The translations under genes were made by a program, and so were the position numbers. From contig NZ_JAANNO010000003.1 of NCBI RefSeq assembly GCF_011250645.1, forward strand, positions 1 through 64,000: a stretch of 64,000 bases of DNA, in the 5' to 3' direction. This document shows, piece after piece, positions 1 through 8,786 of the stretch. Source of the DNA: Motilibacter aurantiacus. GTDB lineage: Bacteria; Actinomycetota; Actinomycetes; Motilibacterales; Motilibacteraceae. Numbering within the stretch: position 1 is the stretch's first letter; each line of letters starts with the position of its first letter. A model generated the notes under the pieces. The model ran no database searches, had not been told where the DNA came from, and saw only the letters and a program-made list of their open reading frames with translations.

Positions 1-524
1 CCCAGGCGCTCACCCGGGTCATGCGCGTGCAGGCCGTGACCGAGACCGCGGCCGAGCTGGTCGGATCGATCGCCGAGCTGGGCCGGCAGGCCGAGCGCAC
101 CAACCAGGTCATCGCCGCGGCCATGCAGCGCGCCGACGCGATCGAGGCCAGCGTGAGCCGGCTGCAGGAGGCGTCGGGCGGTATCGGCAGCGTCGTGCAG
201 CTGATCGCGTCGATCGCGGGCCAGACGAACCTGCTCGCACTCAACGCCACGATCGAGGCTGCACGGGCCGGCGAGGTCGGGCGCGGCTTCGCCGTCGTCG
301 CCGGCGAGGTGAAGCAGCTGGCGCAGGAGACCGGCGCGGCGAGCGCCGACGTGACCGACCGGATCAACAGCATCCAGGACGAGACCCACAACGCGGGAAG
401 CGCAATTCAGGAGATCCGCTCCGTCATCGACGACATCTCCGGGATCCAGAACGGCATCGGCGAGGTGCTCGAGAACCAGACCGGCCTCGCCGAGCGGTTC
501 AACGCGGCGAGCGCCATGCGCTGA
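1..524 (+). CDS. Methyl-accepting chemotaxis protein, C-terminal part (5' truncated)
   Basis: The reading frame is open from the window edge (first full codon at 3), so this is the 3' end of a gene that starts outside. The ATG at 21 lies inside the frame and need not be the start. The visible ~174 residues are the cytoplasmic signalling helices of a chemoreceptor. The hairpin tip [20 protein letters not shown] is the highly conserved CheA/CheW contact region, followed by [16 protein letters not shown]. The receptor would pass ligand signals to CheA to control motility. The ligand-binding and membrane segments are not visible. No other che gene is in the window. The family call is secure; the ligand is unknown. 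Confidence 0.93.
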   Translation, partial: QALTRVMRVQAVTETAAELVGSIAELGRQAERTNQVIAAAMQRADAIEASVSRLQEASGGIGSVVQLIASIAGQTNLLALNATIEAARAGEVGRGFAVVAGEVKQLAQETGAASADVTDRINSIQDETHNAGSAIQEIRSVIDDISGIQNGIGEVLENQTGLAERFNAASAMR

Positions 525-535
525 GCGCGCCGGTC

Positions 536-1687
536 TCAGGCGGGCACGTCCTCCCCGGCGAGGAGCGCGCCCAGGCGTTGCGCGGTCGCGTCCCACGACC
601 ACTGGTCCTGCACCCAGGCGCGCCCGAGCTCGCCCATGCGGCGCCCGCGCTCGGCGTCCTGCAGCAGCTCGAGCACGCGCGTGGTCGTCTGCTGCAGCGA
701 CCGGCCGGGCACGACGTACCCGGTCACGCGGTCCTGCACGGCTTCCGGTGCCCCGCCCGAGTCCCCGGCGATGACCGGGAGCCCGGTCGCCGCCGCCTCC
801 AGGTAGACCATGCCGAGCCCTTCGACCTCCAGCCCGGCCCGCCGGGAGCGGCACGGCATCGCGAAGACGTCACCGGCGTCGTAGTGCGCGGGCAGCTCCT
901 CGGCGGGGACGGCCCCGGTGAGCACGACCGAGCCCTCCAGGCCGCGCTCGACGACCATCCGCTCCAAGCGGTCGAAGTCCCTGCCGCCGCCGACGAGGAG
1001 CAGCGCGGCGTCCGGCACGGCGAGCCGCACGAACGGCCACGCCGCGATCAGCGTGTCCTGGCCCTTGCGCGGGACGAGGCGTGACACGCACACGACGACC
1101 GGGCGGCCCTGCAAGCCGTAGCGGTGGCGCACGGCGTCCCCGCCGCACCCGGGACGGAAGACCGTCGCGTCCACGGCCGGCGAGAGACGGCGCACGCGCG
1201 CGAGCGCCGCCGGGGACAGGGCGGGCGCGATCGCGCGCTTGGTGTAGGGCCCGAGGCAGGTGAGGACGTCGACGGCGTCACCGATGCGGCGCAGCACGTC
1301 GCGGGCGCCGGGGATCCGTGCCCACCAGACCTCGTGCCCGTGGGTCGTCGCCACGGCCCGCGCGACGCCCGCCCGTCGCCGAAGCTCGGGGGCGAGCAGG
1401 CCGAGCGGCGCCGCCGCCGCGAACCAGACCGCCTCGCACCCCTCGGACCGGGCGACCTGCGCGGCCCGCCGGGCGACGGTCGGCTCCGGCAGCACGATGC
1501 CGCGCGGATGACGGACGACCGGGAACGGCAGCGTCGCGTCGTACGCCGTGTCTCCCTCCTGCCCCCGGGCGTAGACCACGACGGACTTCGCAGGCATGCG
1601 GGCGAGGGTGGCGGCGACGTACGACTCGATCCCGCCCTGGCGCGGCGGGAAGTCGTTGGTGACGACGAGGGTGCGCGGGACGGTCAA
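536..1687 (-). CDS. pimB: PimB'-type GDP-mannose-dependent glycosyltransferase (GT4)
   Basis: 383-residue GT-B glycosyltransferase. In mycobacteria and corynebacteria PimB' adds the second mannose to phosphatidylinositol monomannoside on the cytoplasmic side of the membrane. Seen here: N-terminal TNDFPPRQGGIESY, the donor-site motif SRLVPRKGQDTLI, and the GT4 acid pair region EGLGMVYLEAAATGLPVIAG, all typical of PimB'. The start is a TTG overlapping the stop of the upstream methyltransferase as TTGA; the much longer open frame upstream is only GC-driven. The gene is last in a minus-strand operon with the methyltransferase and two peptidases. It sits at the same edge of the trpD/ctaE region as in Mycobacterium, which supports the call. 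A paralogous mannosyltransferase with another acceptor cannot be excluded. Confidence 0.8.
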   Translation of the reverse strand: MTVPRTLVVTNDFPPRQGGIESYVAATLARMPAKSVVVYARGQEGDTAYDATLPFPVVRHPRGIVLPEPTVARRAAQVARSEGCEAVWFAAAAPLGLLAPELRRRAGVARAVATTHGHEVWWARIPGARDVLRRIGDAVDVLTCLGPYTKRAIAPALSPAALARVRRLSPAVDATVFRPGCGGDAVRHRYGLQGRPVVVCVSRLVPRKGQDTLIAAWPFVRLAVPDAALLLVGGGRDFDRLERMVVERGLEGSVVLTGAVPAEELPAHYDAGDVFAMPCRSRRAGLEVEGLGMVYLEAAATGLPVIAGDSGGAPEAVQDRVTGYVVPGRSLQQTTTRVLELLQDAERGRRMGELGRAWVQDQWSWDATAQRLGALLAGEDVPA

Positions 1688-2418
1688 CGGCTCGGTGTCG
1701 GGGACGGCTCGGCCGGTCGAGAGGCCGTGGCGAGCAGCGACAGCCCGGGCAGCCGGCCCACCGGCAGCCCGCGCTCGAGGCTGACGACGGCGCGGGCGCC
1801 GGCGTTCACGACGCGGCCGACCTCGTCGAGGTCCGACCCCGTCGACGCCCGCCGCCGCCACCGGGCCACCGGGGCGAGCAGAACGTTCCAGGAGCGCAGC
1901 TCGCTCACGTGCAGGCCGGCGGCCTCCAGCAGCGCGCGCAGGGTGTCGCGCTCGTAGCGGCGGTAGTGCCCGACGGCCTCGTCGTGCGCGGACCAGTTGC
2001 CCATGCCCGCGGGCACGGCCACCAGCACCGTGCCCCCGGGGCGCAGGGCCCGCCGGATCTCGCGCGCGGCGGCCTGGTCGTCGTCGAGGTGCTCGAGCAC
2101 GTCGTACGCCACCACGAGATCGACACTCGCCTCCGCGAGCGGCAGCCGGGTCGCGTCCCCGCGCACCACCGCCAGCCCGCGCTCCCGGGCGAGGGCCGCC
2201 CCGTCGGCGCCGTACTCGAGGGCGAGGGCCTGCCAGCCGGCCCGGGCGAGGACCCGGGTGTTGCCCCCCGCCGCGGCGCCCACGTCCAGCGCGCGGCCGG
2301 GGGGCACGCGCAGCCGGCGCACCTCGGCCGCGAGCAGCGAGCGGCGCTCGGCGTACCACCAGTGCCGGTCCTCCACCGCTGCGAGCTTGCGGATCTCGGT
2401 CGCCTCCACGGGGCTCAT
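1684..2418 (-). CDS. Class I SAM-dependent methyltransferase
   Basis: 244-residue Rossmann-fold methyltransferase. Motif I is ALDVGAAAGGNTRVLA (SAM glycine loop), the acidic residue at the end of strand 2 lies in ALEYGADGA, and motif IV is LVVAYDVLEHLDDD, followed by ALRPGGTVLVAVP. This is the UbiE/type-11 pattern seen in enzymes acting on small molecules, lipids or sugars; the substrate cannot be read from sequence. The ATG start lies 40 bases after the M48 peptidase stop. The gene overlaps the PimB'-like gene by four bases, so the two are probably translated together. A role on a phosphatidylinositol mannoside or other envelope glycolipid is only inferred from that coupling. Confidence 0.85.
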   Translation of the reverse strand: MSPVEATEIRKLAAVEDRHWWYAERRSLLAAEVRRLRVPPGRALDVGAAAGGNTRVLARAGWQALALEYGADGAALARERGLAVVRGDATRLPLAEASVDLVVAYDVLEHLDDDQAAAREIRRALRPGGTVLVAVPAGMGNWSAHDEAVGHYRRYERDTLRALLEAAGLHVSELRSWNVLLAPVARWRRRASTGSDLDEVGRVVNAGARAVVSLERGLPVGRLPGLSLLATASRPAEPSPTPSR

Positions 2419-2458
2419 CCTGTCGGACGGGCGCGGCTGCGACTGCGCGGGGACGCCG

Positions 2459-3754
2459 TCAGCGTGCCTGGGCCGCCGGCTCGGCCACCCCGTGCAGCCG
2501 CGCCCAGTCGCGAGCGAGGGCCATGCGCTCGGGGGCCGTGGGGTGGGTGGAGAAGACCGCGTAGGTGAGCCAGGGCGGGTCGAGGTCGGAGAGGTTGTTG
2601 AGCGCGAGCCGGTGCTGCATCTCCACGAAGGTGTCGGGGTCGCGGGTGAGGTCGAGCGAGTGGACGTCGGCCCGGGCCTCGATGTGACGGGAGACGAGCG
2701 ACTGCAGCGGGGTGCTCAGCGTGGACAGGACGAGCGCGGCCCCCAGCAGCACGGCGAGCGAGCGCGGGTCCGCGGCGGACTCCGCGCCGGCCCGGCGCAG
2801 GACGGGCGATGACGTCGTCAGCAGGTAGAGGAGGCACACCGCGGCCGCGACCCCGAGCGCCCCGACCAGCGTCCCGTGCAGGACGTCGTCCTCCTTGGCG
2901 TGGCCGAGCTCGTGCGCCGCGATGATCTTCACCTCCTGCGGCGTCGCCTCCTGCAGCAGGGTGTCGTAGACGACGATGCGCCGGGTCGAGCCGAAGCCGG
3001 AGACGTAGGCGTTGAGCGCCGTCGTCCGCCGGGAGGCGTCGGCGACGAGCACGTCCTCGACCGGCACGCCGTCGCGCTCGGCCAGCGCGAGCAGGTCGGC
3101 CCGCAGCTGGCTCTGCGGCATGGAGTCGAACCTGTTGAACAGCGGCTCGACGGCGACCGGGTAGACGAACGAGGCGACGACCACGACCACGGCGGCGACG
3201 GCGGACCCGGGAGCCCACCACCAGCGGGGCAGGGCGCGGGCCAGCGCGACCGCGAGCACGGCGACGACGACGAGCAGCACCGCGGTGACTGCCCAGCTCT
3301 TCGCGACGTCGCTCACCCAGCCGGGCCAGGACCGCGTCGAGATGCCGTAGCGCTGCCGCCCCCGCTCGACCAGCGCGTCGAAGGGCAGCTGCAGCGCTCG
3401 CACGACCAGCCAGAGCGCGACGGGGCCGAGCGCCGCCTGCCAGAGCCAGCCCCCGCCGAGCGGCGCGGCGACGACCCGGATCAGCCGTCCCCCGAGGCCG
3501 GAGAAGGCGAGCACGAGCAGCGCCACGGCACCGACGGCGAGCGAGGCGTATGCCCAGGGCCGGACCGCGGAGCGGTAGGCGTCGGCGTGCTCGACCTGGG
3601 CGGCCGTGAAGTCCCGGGACGCGTCGACGGGGACGCGCCCGCCGGGCACCGGGCCCGGCAGCGCGTTCCAGGGAGTGGTCACGACCACGACCACGACCAG
3701 GGCTGCGCCGAGCACGACGAGAGCTGCGAGCGCCGCAGCGCGGGACGTGTTCAC
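2459..3754 (-). CDS. M48 family membrane zinc metallopeptidase (Ste24/CAAX-protease-like)
   Basis: 431-residue integral membrane peptidase. Several hydrophobic helices precede the catalytic segment IIAAHELGHAKEDDVLHG, which contains the zinc-binding HExxH, and a second conserved stretch, SRHIEARADVHSLDL, supplies the third ligand (E). This long, multi-helix form resembles the eukaryotic Ste24 type rather than short HtpX; a separate HtpX is at 47019-47924. Such enzymes cleave membrane or misfolded envelope proteins. The start is a GTG overlapping the upstream stop as GTGA; the 937-residue open frame that contains it has no protein-like sequence upstream of this point. It is in an operon between the lipoprotein peptidase and the methyltransferase. 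The substrate is unknown. Confidence 0.88.
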   Translation of the reverse strand: MNTSRAAALAALVVLGAALVVVVVVTTPWNALPGPVPGGRVPVDASRDFTAAQVEHADAYRSAVRPWAYASLAVGAVALLVLAFSGLGGRLIRVVAAPLGGGWLWQAALGPVALWLVVRALQLPFDALVERGRQRYGISTRSWPGWVSDVAKSWAVTAVLLVVVAVLAVALARALPRWWWAPGSAVAAVVVVVASFVYPVAVEPLFNRFDSMPQSQLRADLLALAERDGVPVEDVLVADASRRTTALNAYVSGFGSTRRIVVYDTLLQEATPQEVKIIAAHELGHAKEDDVLHGTLVGALGVAAAVCLLYLLTTSSPVLRRAGAESAADPRSLAVLLGAALVLSTLSTPLQSLVSRHIEARADVHSLDLTRDPDTFVEMQHRLALNNLSDLDPPWLTYAVFSTHPTAPERMALARDWARLHGVAEPAAQAR

Positions 3755-5094
3755 GCGGCCAGCTTGCCCAGGTAGGCCTGCCACGCCGCGGTGAGGCCGG
3801 CGGGAGTGACGCCCAGCACGTCGGCCAGCGCGGCATCGAGGCGGCGCCCGCCCGCGACCGAGCGGTAGAGCTCGACCAGCCGCTGCTCGCCGTGCGTCTC
3901 CGCGATCATCCGGCAGGCGAGCCAGGCCAGCTCGTACGCCTCCGGCTCGGCGCCGATGTGGGTGTCGAACTCGCCGTCGCCGGGCAGCGCGTCGGGCACG
4001 CCGTCCGCGCGGACCTGCACCAGGGCTTCCTCGGCGGCGGTGCCGACGGGCACGCCGGAGCCCCGGAAGCCCACGTAGTCCGCGAAGCCCTCGACGAGCC
4101 AGCCGGGCACCGGGGTCCTGGTCGCCGCCCGAGTCGCGACGTGGGTGATCTCGTGGGTGAGCACGACGTCCCGCCCGGCGTCGGTCAGCTCGTCGTAGGC
4201 CTGCGCGTTGAGGAGCACCCGGTCCCCGCTCGTCGTGCCGGTGCCGCCCACGCGCCCGGTCGTCACCGCCGCCAGGCCGGCGAGCGGGCCGGTGCTCCCC
4301 GGCTCGCGCCCGAGCAGCGCGGCCAGGTCGTCCAGCGAGCCCGCGACGACCACGACCACCCGCCGCGGCCAGTCGGTCCCCCACACCTCGTCCACCCGCA
4401 CGACCGACCGGTCGGCCAGGGCGGCGACCGTGTCGGCCGCTGCGGGCGGCAGTGACGCGTCCGCGACGACGACGCTCGCCGCGCCCTGCGCCACCCGCAC
4501 CGGCCGGATGTCCCAGAGGTCCGCGTCGGCCCGTCCGGCGCCCGGGGGCGCGACGTCGTCGGCCAGCCGCCACCCCTCTGCCCGGCGGACCACGGTGAGC
4601 ACCTGTGAGCGCCTGACCGGGACCGGGTCGGCACCCGCGACCTCGTAGCTGAGCTCGACCTGCGCGACCCAGGACTCGGGGTCGGCCGCGAGCGCGGCGT
4701 CCCGCGGCCGGGCCGGGCTCGTGCCGAGCACCGAGTAGGACCAGGACGTCAACGGCAGCAGGGACAGGGCGTCGTAGGCGGCGGCCTGGCGCTGGGCGAA
4801 CGCGGTGGCCGCCGGGTCGACCGCCTGCAGCCAGCCCGCCCGGTCCCCGCGCAGCAACGCGCCTGCCCGCTGGTCGAGCACGACCGCGAGCTCGGCGGCC
4901 CGGGCCTCGCGGTCGGGCGGAGCGCCCGTCGCCGCCGGCGACGGCCCGCCGTGGGGCGCGGTGGGCGCGCCCGTCGTGGCCCCCGGGTCGGAGCAGCCGG
5001 TGACCAGCCCGACGGCCGCGAGCACCGCCGCCACCGCGCGGCCCACCGGCCGCCGCCGAGCCGCCCAGTGCGGACGGGCAGCGGAGCGGGGCAC
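3751..5094 (-). CDS. Lipoprotein with peptidase MA-like (HExxH) domain
   Basis: 447 residues. An arginine-rich N-terminus and hydrophobic stretch end in the lipobox LVTGC (Cys about residue 34), predicting a diacylglyceryl-anchored lipoprotein outside the membrane. The C-terminal half carries VLTHEITHVATRA with a zinc-type HExxH, followed by WLVEGFADYVG, where the E is a likely third ligand; this is the peptidase MA-like pattern. The region before it resembles a cystatin/NTF2-like fold but I cannot assign it. It is the first gene of the envelope operon and overlaps the M48 peptidase start by four bases, so two metallopeptidases are made together on opposite faces of, or within, the membrane. 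The substrate is unknown. Confidence 0.82.
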   Translation of the reverse strand: MPRSAARPHWAARRRPVGRAVAAVLAAVGLVTGCSDPGATTGAPTAPHGGPSPAATGAPPDREARAAELAVVLDQRAGALLRGDRAGWLQAVDPAATAFAQRQAAAYDALSLLPLTSWSYSVLGTSPARPRDAALAADPESWVAQVELSYEVAGADPVPVRRSQVLTVVRRAEGWRLADDVAPPGAGRADADLWDIRPVRVAQGAASVVVADASLPPAAADTVAALADRSVVRVDEVWGTDWPRRVVVVVAGSLDDLAALLGREPGSTGPLAGLAAVTTGRVGGTGTTSGDRVLLNAQAYDELTDAGRDVVLTHEITHVATRAATRTPVPGWLVEGFADYVGFRGSGVPVGTAAEEALVQVRADGVPDALPGDGEFDTHIGAEPEAYELAWLACRMIAETHGEQRLVELYRSVAGGRRLDAALADVLGVTPAGLTAAWQAYLGKLAA

Positions 5095-5162
5095 GCCTGC
5101 AGCGTACGTATCCCGGCCGGCCCCGGCGGGGCCGCGGCGATCTCACCGCAGCAGGCGCAGCG

Positions 5163-5360
5163 TCAGCCGGCGGCCCGGCGCGGCTCGTGGGGCACCAGGC
5201 GCAGCGGCGGCACCAGCCCACCTGCCGAGAGCGCGGCGATCGCGGCGCGCTCGTCGGCGTCCAGGTCGACACCCTCCGGCGGCGCCCCGAGGAGCACGGC
5301 GACCACGCAGTCGGCGCACCCGCGCCCGCGCACGACGCACCCGTCGCAGTCGACGATCAT
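5163..5360 (-). CDS. Small Cys-rich protein (actinobacterial, unknown function)
   Basis: 65 residues beginning MIVDCDGCVVRGRGCADCVV, with CxxC and CxxC pairs that look like a metal or Fe-S site, and a conserved-looking tail GLVPPLRLVPHEPRR. An excellent Shine-Dalgarno (AGGAGG) lies 8 bases before this ATG. A start further upstream (5417) is possible, but it would place the AGGAGG inside the gene. I recall similar short CxxC...CxxC proteins across actinobacteria near NlpC/P60 peptidase genes, but no function is established. It stands alone between the lipoprotein gene and a divergent secreted-protein gene. Confidence 0.7.
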   Translation of the reverse strand: MIVDCDGCVVRGRGCADCVVAVLLGAPPEGVDLDADERAAIAALSAGGLVPPLRLVPHEPRRAAG

Positions 5361-5509
5361 GAGCGTTCCTCCTAGCTCGGCTGACGCGAGCCGCCCGAGG
5401 CGCACCGCGTCTGACATGGAGGACGCTAGGGGGGACCACTGACAAGTCCCCCGGACGCGGTACTGCTGAGCGTGCGAACGAGGCCTGTAGTCGGGCGGCC
5501 CCCCCTAGA

Positions 5510-6721
5510 GTGCGCCGGGTGGCCCGACTCCTCCCGCCCGCCTGCGCCGCCCTCGCCGTCGGGCTGCTCCTCGGCGCCGGCACCGTGACGGCGCCCGCGA
5601 CCGCGTCCTCTCCGCAGCGGGCTACCGCGCCCACGGTGCTCGCCGCGCCCCCGATCTCGGGAGCGCTCGCTGAGAAGGGCAGCCCGAGCGTCCGGCCCGC
5701 GAGCTACGCCTGGGCCGAGCAGGGTGCGCTGGGCGAGGGTGCCTGCGTCACGTTCGTGACCAACACCGGGGCACGGACCGTGCTGCGCGAGTACGGCGCC
5801 GTCCCCGAGCGCCGGATGGTGCCCGCCGAGGACGCGTTCTGGAGCGGGTTCGACTCCGTCGCGGTGGCCACCGCGGGGCGCAGCGCCGTGCTCGTGAGCG
5901 ACAACAGCTTCGAGTGCACGAGGCCGGAGGTCCTGCGGGCGGTCTCGCGTGGCGGCAGGGCCGTCTCGGTCTTCTGGAACGTCGAGTACGACAACGCCTT
6001 CAGCTACGCGGTCGACGGCCGGGTCGTCACGTCGTTCGACATGCTCGACGGCACCGTCTCGCTCACCACCGGGGCGAACGCCGCGCTCAAGCCGTTCCTC
6101 AGCGGGCTGAGCCTGTCCCGGCAGGGCATGGGGATACCCGCCGGGCTGGCGATCGCCGAGCGCATCACCGGCGCCCGGCTGACGGCGGCGGACGTCAAGG
6201 CCATGACCCACGTCCACCTGATGTCGCCCCTCCTGTCGGACCTGCCGCGGCCCGACCCGACGGCCCCGCCGGCCTTCGACTGGGACGGGGACCGGGAACG
6301 CGCGGGCCGGCTCACGACGCTGCTGCGCGCCGCGCCTCCCGGGCTGCAGCGCCGCGCCGCCGCGTACGTCGTGAGGCAGGCCGTGACCCGCGCCGGCTTC
6401 GCCACCCGCCCTGCGGTGCGCGCCGCGCTCCCCCGGCTCGCCTCGTCCCGCCCGCCGGCCCTGCGCGGGCCCCTTCAGCTGCAGGTGCGGGACGCCCTGG
6501 CCGCCGAGTCCGCGGTGTGGATGCGCAGCACGAGCGACGGCCCGACCCGGGCCGACCGGCGCCTCCTGCAGCAGGGAAGGGCGATGCAGGCCCTGCACGC
6601 CGCGACCAATCGCAACGCCGAGCTGGCCGCGTTCGGGGCGGCCCGCGCCGCCCGGTCCTCCTTGGAGGTCGCCGGCGTCGACGTCGTCCCGCTGCTCGAG
6701 GCGTACCTCACGGCGGGCTGA
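5510..6721 (+). CDS. Secreted protein with DUF6461-like domain
   Basis: 403 residues starting at a GTG (VRRVARLL...). A signal peptide is clear: basic n-region, a hydrophobic core around residues 10-28, then ATASS. Residues about 65-190 (YAWAEQ...ACVTFVTNTG..VLREYGA...WNVEYDNAFSYAVDGRV) follow the layout of DUF6461 proteins, which are usually cytoplasmic and of unknown function. The C-terminal ~190 residues are Ala/Arg-rich and unassigned. There is no strong ribosome site; the CTAGAGT just before the start suggests a short or leaderless transcript. It is divergent from the small Cys protein and convergent with the XRE regulator. The family match is from memory; the function is unknown. Confidence 0.7.
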   Translation: MRRVARLLPPACAALAVGLLLGAGTVTAPATASSPQRATAPTVLAAPPISGALAEKGSPSVRPASYAWAEQGALGEGACVTFVTNTGARTVLREYGAVPERRMVPAEDAFWSGFDSVAVATAGRSAVLVSDNSFECTRPEVLRAVSRGGRAVSVFWNVEYDNAFSYAVDGRVVTSFDMLDGTVSLTTGANAALKPFLSGLSLSRQGMGIPAGLAIAERITGARLTAADVKAMTHVHLMSPLLSDLPRPDPTAPPAFDWDGDRERAGRLTTLLRAAPPGLQRRAAAYVVRQAVTRAGFATRPAVRAALPRLASSRPPALRGPLQLQVRDALAAESAVWMRSTSDGPTRADRRLLQQGRAMQALHAATNRNAELAAFGAARAARSSLEVAGVDVVPLLEAYLTAG

Positions 6722-6755
6722 CGGCAGCAGCCGGCACGAGGCGCCGGCAGCGGCC

Positions 6756-7601
6756 TCAGCGCGCGCTCGGCTCCGGGCTGGTGAGGTCCTGCAGCCCCAC
6801 GACGCCGAGCAGCGACAGCTGGTCGCGGGCCGGCGTCCCCGGGCGCGGCGTGAGCACCACGAGGGTCTGGCCGGAGTCGAGGCTCTGCAGCGTCTCGCAG
6901 TCCACCTCGACGACCCCCACGAGCGGGTGGACGATGCGCTTGCTGTCGAAGCGGCGCACCCCCACCTCGTGGCGCTCCCACAGCTCGCGGAACTCGGCGC
7001 TGCCCGCGAGCAGCTCCTCGACGAGCTCGGTCACGTCCGGGTCGTCGCTGCGCCGCGCCGACGTCGCCCGAAGGTCCGACACGATGACGCGGCTGTGCCG
7101 GGCGTGGTCCTCGACGGGGTAGATCGCGCGTGCCCCGGGGACCAGGAACCACCGGTAGGCCTGGCTCTTGTGCCGGGTCTCGTCCCCGAGCAGCACGGTC
7201 GCGAGCCGGTTCTGCACGAGGGTCTCGGCCAGGTCGGTGATGACGAAGGCCGGGGTGTCCTGCAGCGAGTCGAGGATGTGCAGCAGGGCCGGGCGTACGT
7301 GGTGGCGGGTCGCCCCCGTCCGCGGCGGCTGCTGGCCGGCGAGGTGGAAGAGGTGGTCGCGCTCGTCGTCGCCGAGCCGGAGCGCGCGCGCCAGCGCCGT
7401 GAGCACCTGCGGCGACGGATGCGGCCCGCGAGCCTGCTCGAGCCGGGTGTAGTAGTCGGTCGAGATCGCCGCGAGCGTCGCGACGTCGTCGCGACGCAGC
7501 CCCGGCGTACGCCGCCGCGGGCCCGGCGCGATGCCGACGTCCGCGGGCTGCAGGCGCTCGCGGCGGCGGCGGAGGAAGTCGGCGAGCCCGTCCCTGTCCA
7601 T
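6756..7601 (-). CDS. XRE-family regulator with MmyB-like ligand-binding domain
   Basis: 281 residues from ATG 7601 (an in-frame ATG at 7610 is an alternative). Residues about 1-65 form a lambda-repressor-type helix-turn-helix (LADFLRRRRERLQP, TPGLRRDDVATLAAIS, DYYTRLEQARG). The rest, from about residue 95 (PAFVITDLAETLVQNRLA...) to the end, matches the MmyB-like regulator sensor domain that often regulates short-chain dehydrogenases or aldo/keto reductases in actinobacteria. It is transcribed away from an aldo/keto reductase gene. The shared 146-base gap contains a perfect 15-base-arm inverted repeat, so this protein most likely controls both genes. The effector is unknown. Confidence 0.9.
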   Translation of the reverse strand: MDRDGLADFLRRRRERLQPADVGIAPGPRRRTPGLRRDDVATLAAISTDYYTRLEQARGPHPSPQVLTALARALRLGDDERDHLFHLAGQQPPRTGATRHHVRPALLHILDSLQDTPAFVITDLAETLVQNRLATVLLGDETRHKSQAYRWFLVPGARAIYPVEDHARHSRVIVSDLRATSARRSDDPDVTELVEELLAGSAEFRELWERHEVGVRRFDSKRIVHPLVGVVEVDCETLQSLDSGQTLVVLTPRPGTPARDQLSLLGVVGLQDLTSPEPSAR

Positions 7602-7626
7602 GCCCACCATGGTCACCCGCGCCGGG

Positions 7627-7663
7627 CCGCGCATCCAGGGACCGCCGCTCCCTGGATGCGCGG
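7627..7663. promoter_or_regulatory. Perfect 15-base-arm inverted repeat, likely XRE operator
   Basis: Arms 7627-7641 and 7649-7663 are perfect reverse complements (core CGCATCCAGGGA / TCCCTGGATGCG) around a 7-base spacer. It lies between the start of the XRE regulator and the divergent aldo/keto reductase gene. The position and symmetry suit a dimeric repressor site, although it could also form an RNA hairpin in the leader of either transcript. Confidence 0.7.
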
Positions 7664-7747
7664 TCCTCTCCGGGCGGGTCCTCCCCGGGGCACCGTGGAG
7701 CCACGGCGCGGCGGACGGCCGCCGCGCCCGACAGGAAGAGGCTTCCC

Positions 7748-8743
7748 ATGGACAAGCGCACCCTCGGCAGCACCGGCCCGCAGGTGGGCGCCATCGGCCT
7801 GGGCCTGATGGGCATGTCAGGGATGTACGGCCCGTCCGACGAGCAGGAGGGCATCGCCACCGTGCACGCCGCGCTCGACGCCGGCGTCACCCTGCTCGAC
7901 ACCGGCGACTTCTACGGCATGGGCCACAACGAGCTCCTGCTTCACGACGCTCTCCGTGGGCGGCGCCGCGAGGACGTCGTCGTCAGCGTGAAGTTCGGCG
8001 CGCAGCGCGACTACGACGGCAACTGGCTCGGGTACGACGGCAGCCCCGCCGCCGTGAAGACCGCGCTCGCCTACACCCTGCGCCGGCTGCGCACCGACTA
8101 CGTCGACGTCTACCGGCCCGCCCGGCTCGACCGGAACGTGCCGATCGAGGACACCGTCGGCGCCATCAAGGACATGGTGGACGCCGGGCACGTGCGGCAC
8201 ATCGGGCTCTCGGAGGTGGGCGCGCGGACGCTGCGGCGCGCGGCGGCGGTCGCCCCGATCGCGGACCTGCAGATCGAGTACTCGCTGATCTCCCGCGGGA
8301 TCGAGGCCGAGATCCTGCCGACCGCCCGCGAGCTCGGCATCGGGGTCACGGCGTACGGCGTGCTCTCGCGCGGCCTGCTCAGCGGCTCCTGGGACCCGTC
8401 CCGGGCCCTTGCGCAGGGGGACTTCCGCGCGCACAGCCCGCGATTCCAGGGCGAGAACCTGCAGCAGAACCTCACGCTCGTCGAGGCCCTGCGCCGCGTG
8501 GCGGCCGAGCGCGGAGCGACTCCCGCACAGGTCGCCATCGCCTGGGTCGCCGGGCAGGGCGCGGACGTCGTCCCCCTCGTCGGCGCCCGTACGCGGGAGC
8601 GGCTCGCCGAGTCCCTGGGCGCGGCGGACCTGAAGCTGAGTTCGGCCGACCTAGTGTCCGTCGCGGCGGCGGTGCCCGCGGACGCCGTCGCCGGGGACCG
8701 CTACCCCGAGCACTCGATGCGCGACCTCGACAGCGAGCGCTGA
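7748..8743 (+). CDS. Aldo/keto reductase
   Basis: 331 residues, a TIM-barrel NADPH-dependent oxidoreductase of the AKR superfamily. Seen: N-terminal LGSTGPQVGAIGLGLMGMSG, the catalytic Asp/Tyr region LLDTGDFYG, the Lys region VVVSVKFGAQ, and the cofactor loop near the C-terminus (PLVGARTRERLAESLG). The usual active-site His segment (LYxxHRxD) is replaced by VYRPARLD. I recall this from a recognised actinobacterial AKR subgroup, but it implies altered substrate handling. A ribosome site AGGAAG lies ahead of the ATG. It is divergent from the XRE/MmyB regulator. The substrate is unknown. Confidence 0.93.
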   Translation: MDKRTLGSTGPQVGAIGLGLMGMSGMYGPSDEQEGIATVHAALDAGVTLLDTGDFYGMGHNELLLHDALRGRRREDVVVSVKFGAQRDYDGNWLGYDGSPAAVKTALAYTLRRLRTDYVDVYRPARLDRNVPIEDTVGAIKDMVDAGHVRHIGLSEVGARTLRRAAAVAPIADLQIEYSLISRGIEAEILPTARELGIGVTAYGVLSRGLLSGSWDPSRALAQGDFRAHSPRFQGENLQQNLTLVEALRRVAAERGATPAQVAIAWVAGQGADVVPLVGARTRERLAESLGAADLKLSSADLVSVAAAVPADAVAGDRYPEHSMRDLDSER

Positions 8744-8786
8744 GCGCGGTCTCCTTCCGCGGGGCCGGGCGGGCCGGAGGGCCGCG

